Shown: positions 11,096-20,918 of the stretch, one piece after another | Position numbering within the stretch: the first letter of the stretch is position 1 | How the letters are laid out: every line of letters begins with the position of its first letter | Assembly: GCF_901000735.1 (NCBI RefSeq) | Contig: NC_081542.1 | Location: 40,715,321-40,779,320, forward strand | Reading direction: 5' to 3' | DNA from: Corylus avellana | Taxonomy: Eukaryota; Streptophyta; Magnoliopsida; Fagales; Betulaceae | Length of the DNA: 64,000 bases | The notes under the pieces: generated by a model | Databases searched by the model: none | Seen by the model: the letters and a program-made list of their open reading frames with translations, nothing else | Told to the model about the DNA's origin: nothing | Program-made: the position numbers and the translations under genes

Positions 11096-11436
11096 AATGT
11101 TAAAGGCACAACACAAACCCAACTTAAAACCAACTTCTCTCCTACGTGGCATTTTTTTAAAAAATAAATAAAACTTCCCTCCTATGTGGCATTTTTTAAA
11201 AAAATAAATAAAAGTTTGAATTTAAAAAAAATTCACATCTCTCGGTCTCTCGCTCCCCCTTTCAGATCCAAAAATCCACAACCTCAGATCCAAAAATCCT
11301 CTCTGTCTCTCGCACCCCTCCCGCGCTCATCGTCTTTCTCCTCAGGCGAGTTGTTCGGCCACCGGCGAAGCTTTCCGTACGTCGCTCCTGTCTCTCTCAC
11401 TCCGGCGCAAGGTTCCATCCCTGTCTCTCTCACTCC

Positions 11437-11505
11437 GACGACCTCAAGGCCTGCGACGCCGAGTTCGTCAAGGTCGACCAGGCCACCCTCTTCGATCTCA
11501 TCCTG
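11437..11505 (+). pseudogene. SKP1-like gene fragment (exon end plus donor)
   Basis: In one frame this reads DDLKACDAEFVKVDQATLFD followed by LIL and a GTGTGT donor. It matches the middle of plant SKP1/ASK proteins (SCF ubiquitin-ligase adaptor; LFDLILAANYLN region), and plant SKP1 genes commonly have an intron at this place. Neither the N-terminal BTB/POZ part nor the C-terminal F-box-binding helices are found nearby. It is a captured exon edge in a chimeric block. Confidence 0.7.
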
Positions 11506-11528
11506 GTGTGTCTTCTTCCTTATAAACT

Positions 11529-12266
11529 CAAATCCCCCTGTTAGATCTTTTTATTATTGATTTTTTTTTCTTCTGATTAGGGTTTTGGTTTTGTTTTCTC
11601 GGCTTCCTTGTCTTTGATGTGTTTTTGTTTGGTTCGATGCCGAGAAAGCTGGCAGTTTTGGTGGTTTTCAACTGTCCTAATTTATTTATCATCAAATTGG
11701 ATATTTTCTATTCCATTAATCAAAGTATATTAGTGGAAGATTGTTGCACGTTTTACATAAGACAGCAACCTCTCATTAAATTGTGACAGTAAACTTTGTG
11801 TTCTGGTAGTATCAGCTTATATGATCTCTTAATTCACAAATTCATTCTTTGATTTTTGTAAAGCAAGGTTGTTACTTGCATTTTTGATTATTTTGATAAA
11901 AAATAATCCATTAATCAAATCCCCCTGTTAAATCTTTTTATTATTGATTTTTTTTGCTTCTGATTAGGGTTCTGGTTTTGTTTTCTCGGCTTCCTTGTCT
12001 TTGATGTGTTTTTGTTTGGTTTGATGCCGAGAAAGCTGGCAGTTTTGGTGGTTTTCAACTGTCCTAATTTATTTATCATCAAATTGGATATTTTCTATTC
12101 CATTAATCAAAGTATATTAGTGGAAGATTGTTGCACGTTTTACATAAGACAGCAACCTCTCATTAAATTGTGACAGTAAACTTTGTGTTCTGGTAGTATC
12201 AGCTTATATGATCTCTTAATTCACAAATTCATTCTTTGATTTTTGTAAAGCAAGGTTGTTACTTGC
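11529..12266 (+). repeat. 387-bp period tandem duplication of intron-like sequence
   Basis: The sequence 11529-11879 is repeated at 11916-12266 with only a handful of differences (for example TTAGATC against TTAAATC). Both copies start CAAATCCCCCTGTTA and end GGTTGTTACTTGC. The unit is non-coding, lies between the SKP1-like and RID3-like fragments, and ends just before the RID3-like acceptor. Near identity means a recent event. Confidence 0.9.
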
Positions 12267-12270
12267 TTAG

Positions 12271-12378
12271 CATATTGTGCAAGTGGAAATCTATTAATTT
12301 CTGGATCGGAGGATGGTATTATACGAGTTTGGGATGCTAAAACTCACAACATTGTTCGGGTGTTCAAACATGCAAAAG
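12271..12378 (+). pseudogene. WD40 exon fragment resembling RID3
   Basis: A TTAG acceptor is followed by a frame reading LLISGSEDGIIRVWDAKTHN, then IVRVFKHAKG and a GTTTTT donor. The SGSEDG...RVWD pattern is a WD40 blade. The HAKG ending resembles the C-terminal blades of ROOT INITIATION DEFECTIVE 3-type WD40 proteins (pre-rRNA processing), from family knowledge. It is a single exon with both splice sites and no further WD40 exon within 500 bp on the same strand. Confidence 0.6.
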
Positions 12379-12655
12379 GTTTTTTCCCAAGCTATATGAA
12401 TAATTGCTTGCTTGGAGTTTTTGTTCACTACCAAGGAAAAATAAAGATTTATTACTTGCAGATTATAGTTCTTATTTATTTATTCGTTTTTCTTGATTAC
12501 TTGGGGCTATGTGTAGTTTTCTGTTTTTATGTTTGTACCATTCATTCTGTTGCAGATTTTAGCCAGTTAATAAACAATGTGCTCTAAAATGCAGACACTA
12601 CTTTGTATCCTCAACTAATAGTTTTGGTTGAGGATATAAATTACCAATTATTTTT

Positions 12656-12859
12656 GTTGAGGAAGAGAACGAGGTGCAGAAGCTCTCTGAGGAGTTGATG
12701 GTGTACGAGAACTTCATGAAGTTCTATCAGATTCCGTGCTACGATGGCCAGTCGCCACCACCACCGCCCAACGCTGCTCAGGAAAATATGGTGGCTGATC
12801 TCTGGAGCTTCGATGACGAGGAGGTCGCTCTTGCCTCTGTGACCTCTTCGACTATGTAA
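12656..12859 (+). pseudogene. C-terminal fragment of a group VII ERF-like transcription factor
   Basis: An open frame to a TAA reads VEEENEVQKLSEELMVYENF, then a proline run and DLWSFDD. The acidic KLSEEL...YQIP...DLWSFDD pattern matches the C-terminal activation region of group VII ethylene-response factors (RAP2.3/RAP2.12 type), by recollection of the family. No AP2 DNA-binding domain or N-terminal MCGG degron is encoded nearby. It would act, if at all, only as part of a chimeric transcript. Confidence 0.55.
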
Positions 12860-13442
12860 CGGGGTCGTTTAACTCGTTTGTTGTCAAATTTTTGGGTCTT
12901 GTTTGGTTGGGTGGAAATGTGGAATAATGTAAAATTTATTTGGGGAATTTGATGGTCTTGTTCATTAGTTCTTGCTTCGTAAGATTACACTTGATGTAGA
13001 TAGAAAGCAAGAGAATGACTTGATCAATTTCTCTAATTTCCCAAATTAAATTGTTTAAATTTGATATTTGTTAAGTTTGATTATTCCTTAATTAATGTTG
13101 TCTGACCATTGCATGTTTGTCCTTTTGTTTTGATTTGGTACAGCTTCTTGAATCGGTTTGGAGATTGCATTTTGATTTTGCACCATATTGGAGGAAACTT
13201 TTGTCCTTTCAACTATGTATGGTGGGAAGAAATTCTTTTACGTGAAAATTATTTTTTTAATCACAAATGTCAATTTAATAAACAATGAAAAAAATTGAAT
13301 TTTTCTCATTTCAATTTGACTTAAACCTACCCATTTTTCACATAAGAACCAAACCAAAAGATATATATACTTGAGTCGGTACAGTGTAAATACCAAGCTC
13401 CCTCCCTCCCTCTCCATTTATTTTCCCCATGATGTTCAATGG
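12860..13442. other. No gene seen; 3'-UTR-like then AT-rich
   Basis: After the ERF-like stop the sequence resembles an ordinary plant 3'-UTR (TGGGTCTTGTTTGG and so on) to about 13000, then AT-rich spacer. Confidence 0.4.
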
Positions 13443-13508
13443 ATAACGAATGGCCTGGATTGTTAAAAGTGGGACACGGATCCTGCCTATAAATATCAGG
13501 CCTGAAAA

Positions 13509-13514
<6 letters not shown>

Positions 13515-13551
<37 letters not shown>
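13515..13551. repeat. (AT)n microsatellite
   Basis: An uninterrupted run of alternating A and T in the pseudogene promoter, absent from the intact ELOF1 promoter. A (CT)n tract follows at about 13605-13628. Confidence 0.95.
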
Positions 13552-13554
<3 letters not shown>

Positions 13555-13896
13555 TTTTTGCTCTTCTTGACCAACGGGTTATGGACATTCAATATCTATG
13601 ATCTCTCCCTCTCTCTCTCTCTCTCTCCGTGCGAACTCAACCTGCGAATCGGACTCGTCAACAGAATATGCCAAGAGAACTTCAGTACCTCCATCACAGG
13701 TGAATTGTTAAGCCATTGCTTTGACATTTATAATGTGATTAGTCATTGCCTAGATGTAATTTAAGAGAGCATTTTTCCATTAATGTAAATGTAAGAGCCT
13801 GTTCATGGCCAATGAACATGATACTGATTTCTATTATCATATAAATTTATTTAGAGGTGATAGGGAAATACAATGCTAAGATGTGTTGATTACTTA

Positions 13897-14226
13897 TGTT
13901 AGAATATATGGAAAATATATTATATTTTTCATATATTCCATAATTATGCTGATATTGAAATATTCTCTATTTATGAGTTGATTGTAATCATATATTGAGA
14001 TTGTAATCAAATCAATGGGATTTGATTACCAAACTTGTATTTAGACATTACCCTCTAAATAGAGACCTTTGTATTGTAGACAAATTAAGTTAATGAGCAC
14101 AATGTAGCCCTTAGGGGTATTCCGAGTGGTGGACGTAGGTGTCTAACACCGAACCACCCGTAAGTTCTTTGTGTTCATTCCCTCTCTTGCTTCCGCTATT
14201 ATTTCCACATCATCATTATTTCAACA
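13897..14226 (+). repeat. Left LTR
   Basis: 330 bp, TG...CA ends, with TATAAAT-like CTCTAAATAG upstream of a GAGACC block, probably the promoter and transcript start. It differs from the right LTR at few positions, so the insertion is fairly recent. Confidence 0.93.
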
Positions 14227-14348
14227 TGGTATCAAAGCCACTTTCTTTGTGGGCTCAAATTATTTTTCTTATGTTTTGCTGTTCAATTTATCTCATATTT
14301 CTTTTCCTCAAGCATGTTTCTGTCTGTCAATCCGATTGTTTTCCATAA

Positions 14349-15154
14349 CAATCGTCCGATTCAACCTGCCATCACAAGATCAAGTCAACTGTTTGCCGAC
14401 AACCACAACAAAGCCCACCACCAGTCAGCAACAGCCAATTCAACCTACCTTCCATCCGACAGAGCCGCGCCATCGTCTGGCCTTCTCCGGCGTCATCCCA
14501 CTCCCAAACGACGCCTTCCATAGCCATTGTAACTGCCGAACGACACCTTCCACTGCCAGCAAGTCACTCCAGAAGCAGCCGTGGCACTGCCGGCTGTCCA
14601 CGGTTCCACGATTCACCGCCACAAATCTCCTTGCAACCAGTGCTTCCACCACTACCAGCCTTAGTCTTCGGCTTCCGCGCCGTCTAGATCTACTCCTCCG
14701 GTTATGCTAGCGTCCTTTCCTCCAGTCGTGCATGGCCATCTCAGACAGGCGTGGAGAAACCGGTGAATGGAGGAAAGAGAAAGAAAAGNNNNNNNNNNNN
14801 NNNNNNNNAATCGACCGATCCAACCTGCCATCACAAGATCAAGTCAACTGTTTGCCGACAACCACAACAAAGCCCACCACCAGTCAGCAACAGCCAATTC
14901 AGCCTACCTTCCATCCGACAGAGCTGCGCCATCGTCTGGCCTTCTCTGGCGCCATCTCACTCCCAAACGACGCCTTCCATAGCCATTGTCACTGCCGAAC
15001 GACACCTTCCACTGCCACCAAGTCACTCCAGAAGCAGCCGTGGCACTGCCGGCTATCCACGGTTCCACGATTCACCGCCACAAATCTCACTGCAACCAGT
15101 GCTTCCACCACTGCCAGCCTTAGTCTTCGGCTTCCGCGCCGCCCAGATCTACTC
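14349..15154 (+). repeat. Tandem pair inside the LTR element, joined across a 20-N gap
   Basis: About 14349-14696 and 14809-15154 are near-identical GC-rich segments (AACCTGCCATCACAAGATCA and on). 20-N gaps at 14789-14808 and 15155-15174 flank the second copy. Open frames in the pair are Pro/Ser/Thr-rich and match nothing I know. The doubling may be real or an assembly artefact. Confidence 0.75.
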
Positions 15155-15179
15155 NNNNNNNNNNNNNNNNNNNNAAAAA

Positions 15180-15385
15180 AAAAAAAAAAGGTGCTGCGTG
15201 TGGCGTGGAGTGAGGAGAGAGAAAAGAAAGAAAAGAAAAGGAAGAAAAGAAAAAGAAGGTTTCAGCCAAGTAAAAAAAAAAGAAAAAAAGGGTGCTGCGT
15301 GTGGCGTGGAGTGAGGAGAGAGAAAATAAAGAAAATAAAAGGAAGAAAAGAAAAAGAAGGTTTCAGCCGAGTGAAAAAAAAAAAG
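15180..15385 (+). repeat. Purine-rich tandem repeat inside the LTR element
   Basis: Two units of about 105 bp start GGTGCTGCGTGTGGCGTGGA and end in AAGGTTTCAGCC plus A-rich sequence. The Lys/Arg/Glu-rich frames here are composition artefacts. Confidence 0.8.
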
Positions 15386-15493
15386 GGATGAAGAAGCGGT
15401 CCAAGTGGACCACATCACGCGCGCCACGAGCCGGTCAGGTTCAGTGTGCCGATCTGATAACCGCCCAAGTGGGCTCATTTTTTTAAAAATTTT

Positions 15494-15720
15494 TGGCCCA
15501 AGTCAGCCCTTTTTTATTTTTGGCTCATAATCAGCCCTGGCCCGTAGTCGGCCCCTTTTTATTTTTGGCTCATAGTCAGCCCTGGCCTGTTGTTGGCCCC
15601 TTTTATTTTTGGCTCATTGTCAGCCCTGGCCCATTGTCGGCTCCTTTTGAAGTTTGGCTCGTTGTCAGCCCTAGCTTGTTATCGGCCCTTTTTGGAGTTT
15701 GGCTCTTTGTCGGCCCTTTT
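15494..15720 (+). repeat. Degenerate minisatellite, GGCTCATNGTCAGCCC-type unit
   Basis: Four to five copies of a roughly 55-60-bp unit made of TTTTTGGCTC, a CAGCCCTGGCC block and a TCGGCCCCTTTT block. It lies in the interior of the LTR element, upstream of the polypurine tract. Confidence 0.8.
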
Positions 15721-15892
15721 GAATCTGCATTCACCAGCCACCTGCCGCTGTCGCTAGCTGCCCGCCAGCCTCTATCTCCTCCGGCAGTCGTCATCATCTA
15801 CGGCCCGTTCCCCACCTCCACTACCGCCGTCATCATTGTTTCGGATTTCAAACTCAAGGTTCCAAAATATTCTACATTGAGTTTGAGGGGGA

Positions 15893-16222
15893 TGTTAGAA
15901 TATATGGAAAATATATTATATTTTCCATATATTCCATAATTATACTGATATTGAAATATTCTCTATTTATGGGTTGATTGTAATCATATATTGAGATTGT
16001 AATCAAATCAAGGGAATTTGATTACCAAACTTGTATTTAGACATTACCCTATAAATAGGGACCTTTGTATTGTAGACAAATTAAGTTAATGAGCACAATG
16101 TAGCCCTTAGGAGTATTCCGAGTGGTGGACGTAGGTGTCTAACACCGAACCACCCGTAAGTTCTTTGTGTTTATTTTCTATATTGCTTCCGCTTATATTC
16201 CCTCATATTTATTATTTCTACA
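15893..16222 (+). repeat. Right LTR
   Basis: 330 bp matching the left LTR, with the clearer TATA-like CTATAAATAGGG block. The differences from the left LTR could be counted to date the insertion. Confidence 0.93.
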
Positions 16223-16930
16223 ACTTAAAATCACAATTGAACTAATTCTTACGTTTTCTCTCATTTGTGTGTGCAGCTTTGACTGAGGCAATAGACATGT
16301 AAGTGCAATCTCTCTCTCTACCCTCCCTCCTTTTTCTGTCTCTCACGTCGAAGAGTTGTGACTGCAGATACAGTGAATGGATTGATGAATGCGAACGGGT
16401 TAACAACCCTGAAGAACTGATGCCCTAGAAAAACAGCTCAGTATTCAAGGAAACCACATGAGGAACTTGCTCAACTGAGGCTATCCAATTATTAAGAGTT
16501 CCAATACAATGTACTGAAATACTTATAAGTTTTATATGCAGATATATTGTGATGTATGAAAGTCTTTGGTTTAAATTTTTGTTCTCTTCTTTTATTCTTC
16601 ATGTACAGCATGTGTTTGGTCTTTTATTATAGACAGATAGAGTTATTCTTTTTAAATTTACCGAATCTCATTAAAACTCCATAATTAAGAGTATTTAAGC
16701 GGGAGTATGGATGACCTTCTAGAAAGTCCTCGTGTTGTACCCCTGTTTCTAAAAAAAAAAGTTATTATTTTAAACCATTTGTGAGAAAAGTGTTCGAGTT
16801 GTTTGACGGCACTTATCAAAAATTGTTTTCGCTGATTGAACATTGAAAACACTTTTCAAAAATAGTTGACCAAACAAGTTTTCAATACTTTTGGTAAGCT
16901 TGCATGTTTTGGTAGCAAAGTTTGACACAT

Positions 16931-17950
16931 GTAATGGGATACATCAGGTTGATATAATTATATACACCCAAGGGTAAGAACATGTGACATATTGGTCTAG
17001 TTTCGCTCCTGAAGCTATCTAACCCATGAAAAGAGGCTCTTTGTTGGATTTATTATTTTTTTTTTTTATTTTTTTTTTTTATAGGAGTCTAGTGCACGAC
17101 AAAAGGACAATTGATTGCAACCCTTTTTTTTTTTATTATTATTTTTATTTATTTTTTATTTTTTTATGGGACAAGGGTACTCTTCGTTTTGTATATATAA
17201 TTTCACATTAATTAAATTTTATAAAAAAGTGCTAAGGAACGGAACCATAAACTTTTATCGAGGGGGCCAAAGCATAAATTAAAAATATATTAAGATTGAA
17301 GATTAAATTAATAAATACAAAATAAAATTAGTATGTAGTCATTGTTAACAAAATAATGAAATATTAACATATCGTCGACATAATATGTTTTATATGGAGA
17401 ATTGAAAACCTCACTGAAAAGGCAAACCCTTAATCATTTAAGTTAAGGAAAACTGTATGGCTGTCTCATGGAACTGATCACATGGATTCTTCATTTTTTT
17501 AAGTTATTTAAGGTGTCAAGGACAAACTCCCCCTACGTATGGGCTAAAACTCTCTTTTAATAGGTGAGGTACAACATATAAAATATTTAATTGAAATAAG
17601 GGGTAATTTGATTGAGGCAAAGTTCGATCTCATGACTTTTTGGTTTTGATACAAGGTTCTACTTTTTTTCTTTGTTTTTTTTTTTTCTTTCTTCTCTCTT
17701 TTCTTTTCTTTTTTTTACCTGCTGCCTAGCCTGCCTTTCACGAAGAGAAACTTCTTCCGCCATTTGTTTTTTCTTTTTCGCTTGCATGAACCACAAAACA
17801 AAACTGTATTGACAAAAAAAATTCCTCTTCTTTTTTTTTTTTTTACACAGTAGGCGCAATGGACCTCATAGATCATTTTCTTAACTGATACATGTTAAAA
17901 TCAGAGAGAAAACGATTGGAGGAGAAAAATGAAGCAAAGGAGAAAAAAAA
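16931..17950. other. No gene seen
   Basis: AT-rich spacer with long T runs (17050-17170, 17660-17715). The short frames are homopolymer artefacts. Confidence 0.5.
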
Positions 17951-18035
17951 AAAAATTTGAATCTAGGATCTTACAATTGACGTTAGCCTGTTAGCTTTAA
18001 TACTATATTAAATTACCAGTTATCCCAAAAGTTTA
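17951..18035 (-). repeat. LTR-end-like repeat with degenerate primer-site motif
   Basis: Read on the minus strand it has TTGGGATAACTGGTAATTTA, then ATATAGTATTAAAGC, a decayed match to the retroelement junction ...GGTAATTTAACA / TGGTATCAGAGC seen better at 60180-60260. Confidence 0.4.
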
Positions 18036-18085
18036 AACTAATAAAAAAAAAAAAATTTAATCACTTAACTATTAGTTTAACAAAT

Positions 18086-18410
18086 AATACTACTCCTTTA
18101 ATAAACTCTTCCTTGATTTCCTCATAAATAGTTGCTGGAGAAAAGCAGAGGAACACTCTGCATAGGTGGAGAGAGAGAGGTAACAATATTTGGTGAAATT
18201 ATAAAGCTAGCATTTATATATTACCCCTAACAAAGTGACCAATGTACGAGCTCCACTGCATCCCAATGGGTGTCCCAATGATACATCTCAACAACGCACA
18301 TTAACTTTCAAAAAAAAAAAAAAAAAAAACAACAACGCACATTAACTTTTTTCCTGTATTCATAACAATTACACTAACTTTATGAAAATACCGAGTTGAT
18401 AATAACTTTT
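18086..18410 (-). pseudogene. Fragment of acetyl-CoA acetyltransferase gene (one exon plus flanking introns)
   Basis: Collinear with 22450-22740 of the larger pseudogene. On the minus strand it retains [12 protein letters not shown] then TLVTLLG and a GTAATA donor, the conserved C-terminal part of cytosolic thiolases. A 41-bp insertion (A run plus repeated 20-mer, 18309-18349) interrupts the start of the exon. No other exon is present. Confidence 0.85.
18289..18349 (+). repeat. A-run flanked by a 20-bp direct repeat
   Basis: CAACAACGCACATTAACTTT occurs at 18289-18308 and 18330-18349, with only C plus twenty A between. This is the pattern of a target-primed retroposition that delivered nothing but a poly(A) tail. 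The related copy at 22.67 kb has a single version of the site. Confidence 0.8.
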
Positions 18411-18879
18411 TCCCCTAATGTCGCCACTATTAGGGGTCAACAGCGGCAACATTAAGTCACCACTGATTGAGCCTCATTAGTTGCCGCTATTGATTGGACA
18501 ACAGCAGCGACTCCTCAAAGTCACCGCCAATGACAGGTCAATAGCGCATTAGGTTCCTATTAAAAAAAAAAAATCCTATCCAATTAAAACGCTTCAAAAA
18601 ATATAATTTTTTATATTATTATTGAAATTTTCTATTTTTTATTCTTATTTAAATATATAAACCGATTTCTTTTTTTTAGATATATATAAATCATTTTCAT
18701 CACGATGGACCTTAGTGCATTAGATTCTAGACTTGGTCAAATGTATTATGAACAAAACACAATAATATAATGTATCACTCTTCTAGTGCATTACTTCAAT
18801 CGATCATAATACAATCAAACTTGACATAATTGAAAGTTCGATCGAACATCCGATCAATCATGGTGCATTAGTCTAATCA

Positions 18880-20240
18880 TTACCATTTAGTCACGTGTCA
18901 ACTTTGACACGTTATTAAAATTGTCGAAGTTTTATTTTTATTATTTTTTTTTTTTTTCAGTTGACAACTTTAGTAATGTGTCAAAGTTTTATTTTTATTT
19001 ATTTTATTTTTTGAAAAATGATAAAGGCACAACTTAAACCTAACTTTGGCCCAACTTTTTTCTTAAGTTTAAACAAAAAACTGCTTGTAGAGGAGAGAGA
19101 AAGCCTTCAACTACAGAGAGAAAAATTTTGTTTAGAAGTTGGACCAAAGTTGGGTTTGAGTTGTGGCTGTATCACATCTCTTATTTTTTTCAGTTGACAA
19201 CTTTAGTAACGTGTCAAAGTTTTATTTTATTTTATTTTTTTTCCAGTTGACAACTTTAGTAACTTGTCAACTTTGACACGTTACTAAAGTTGTCAAAGTT
19301 TTATTTTTATTTTTTATTTTTTGAAATTAAGATACTAGTGACGTGGTGTCACTCACCAAAGTGGTGACGTACCACCTGTGCCACGTCACCCCATTGGTGA
19401 CGTGCCAGCTGGACACACGTCACCAATGTGCATTGGGAACATGCGCCAGTTGGCTTCTCTCTTTCTCTCTTTTTCTTTCTTCTTCCTTCTTTTTTCTTCC
19501 TCTCACGTGGCACCTTCTTCTTTCTTATCTCTTTTTCTCTCTGCACTTTCACGCCCAGTATACCCCCAGCTCCCTCTTCACTCATATGGGAAGAAGAAAA
19601 AGAAAATGAAGAAGAGAAGAAAATGTCTGATTTTTTTTTTTTTTTTTTTGGGTTTGGGATTTTGAAACCTTTTTTGCTACTAGGTTTGGGTGTTTGAAAT
19701 TTTTATGGGTCTGATTTTTCTGGTTGGTTTGGTTTGATTTTTCAAGTTGAATTCATTTGGGGAACGAACATCGTATACTCTAATAAGTAATTTTTCTAAT
19801 TTTTCTGTCATTTGTCTTAGCTTTTAAACGTATTGATTTTTCTGGTTCTTTGCTGTTGCAGGTTTCTGATTTTGGGTACTCTCCAACTCCACACAGTGAG
19901 TGAGCAGTAAAATTAGATTTCAAATTCAAAACTTTTGATTGATCTATTGAAATTTTTGAAAAAATTTGCTTACGTGTAAACAAAATTTTTTTTACATTTA
20001 ATTGAAAATTTTCAATTAATTTATTTTTTTTCAATTAAATTTTGATTTGCTGCTGGTTTTGGATTTTTTGAAAATCAGATTCCATGATATTATTTGAAAA
20101 AAAAAATTAAAAATTAGTAACGTGTCAATTTTTGCACGTTACTAATTAAAGTCCCGTTAGTCACACCCAGTTTTTTAACCCGCCACACACGTGGCTAATA
20201 ACACGTCACTGACGGTTAGTCAATAAATCTCAACTTTTTT
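18880..20240. repeat. Repeat-rich block with AACTTTGACACGTTA motifs and a CACTA-like right end
   Basis: TAGTAACGTGTCAAAG and its complement recur at about 18888-18910, 18970-18985, 19205-19215, 19255-19300 and 20108-20145 in both orientations. The right edge TTTTTTATAGTG is the complement of CACTATAAAAAA, like a CACTA terminus. I could not find the matching left terminus. No transposase is present. Confidence 0.45.
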
Positions 20241-20837
20241 ATAGTGCATATTAAATTATATAAAAATATTTGATTCTTTTTTAAGATGAGTGCTAGGCTT
20301 ACAAACAAATTTATAATCATGTTGTGCTACATCAGTTTGTAAAAATTTTTCTGTAAAATTTATTTGTAGCATTCCTCTTTTTTTTTAAATGTATGCTTAT
20401 AAAATTTGATTGACAATACACGTTAGGGTTGTTTATGCAAAAATAATTTTTTTCAAAATTAAATTTGATAAAATCCAACTTAAGATCAACAATGTCTCAA
20501 GAAAAATTAAATAGATTATCCATATTATCAATTGAAAATGAGATATTGAAAAATTTGATTATAAAAGCTTAATTAGTAATTAGGCATCATAAAAAGTAAG
20601 AATAATTATTTTTAAATAAAATATATATAATAAATGTTAAAATAACTAATATTTAAATGTTAAATAATTATCATCGTGGTTGTTATCTTGTGCTGCCGTC
20701 TCAACCAAGATTTTGCTGAATCTTTTTTTTAAGATTTTGCCGAAATTTTGAATTTGGAATTTTCACAACGTGGCATGATTTTTTACCTTAAGATGTAACA
20801 GACGGTCAAGATTTACAAATATGAGATTCTTGAACCT

Positions 20838-20845
20838 TATATATA
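20838..20845 (+). promoter_or_regulatory. Likely TATA box of the F-box gene
   Basis: TATATATA lies about 74 bp before the start codon at 20919, a usual plant distance allowing a leader of about 40-50 bp. Confidence 0.55.
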
Positions 20846-20918
20846 CCACCTTAACCTCTGCCGACTGCGTTCGGTACTCTTGACTCTACAAGGATCGCTT
20901 AATTACCATAGCTAGAAG

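Larger units (their letters stand above)
13897..16222 (+). mobile_element. Complete non-autonomous LTR retrotransposon (2.3 kb)
   Basis: Two LTRs of equal length (330 bp): 13897-14226 and 15893-16222. Both start TGTTAGAATATATGG and end in ACA. A perfect 5-bp target duplication ACTTA flanks it (13892-13896 and 16223-16227). The primer site TGGTATCAAAGCC (from 14227) follows the left LTR directly, one mismatch from the initiator-tRNA-Met type site of Copia elements (TGGTATCAGAGC). A polypurine tract TTTGAGGGGGA precedes the right LTR. The interior has no gag or pol, only duplicated GC-rich sequence, so mobilisation must have used proteins in trans. It sits in intron 3 of the broken ELOF1 copy. 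Confidence 0.93.
13443..16930 (+). pseudogene. Broken ELOF1 copy, interrupted by an LTR retrotransposon
   Basis: Homologous to the intact gene at 25.4-27.6 kb: promoter and 5'-UTR (13443-13664), a piece of exon 3 (13665-13699), intron 3, exon 4 (16277-16298) and exon 5 from 16368, then 3' sequence to about 16930. The 5'-UTR end CGTCAACAG is joined directly to AATATGCCAAGAG of exon 3, so intron 1, the start-codon exon and intron 2 are deleted, with CAG shared at both breakpoints. Near the stop, 21 bp are lost between GAAG repeats, and about 140 bp are lost further down. Introns 3 and 4 are kept, so this is a DNA duplicate, not a processed copy. An LTR element sits in intron 3. No start codon or first zinc-binding pair remains. 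Confidence 0.9.

Noticed and set aside
14171..15391. Pro/Ser/Thr-rich long frames inside the LTR retrotransposon
   Set aside because: They cross N gaps, exist in several frames at once and show no gag or pol motifs; GC-rich repeat composition explains them.
15149..15478. Minus-strand Phe/Ser-rich frame
   Set aside because: Complement of the AAG/GAA purine repeat; low complexity.
15494..15720. CRISPR-like array
   Set aside because: Short repeats with varying spacers are visible, but units are degenerate, spacers are themselves similar, and the host is a plant nuclear genome.
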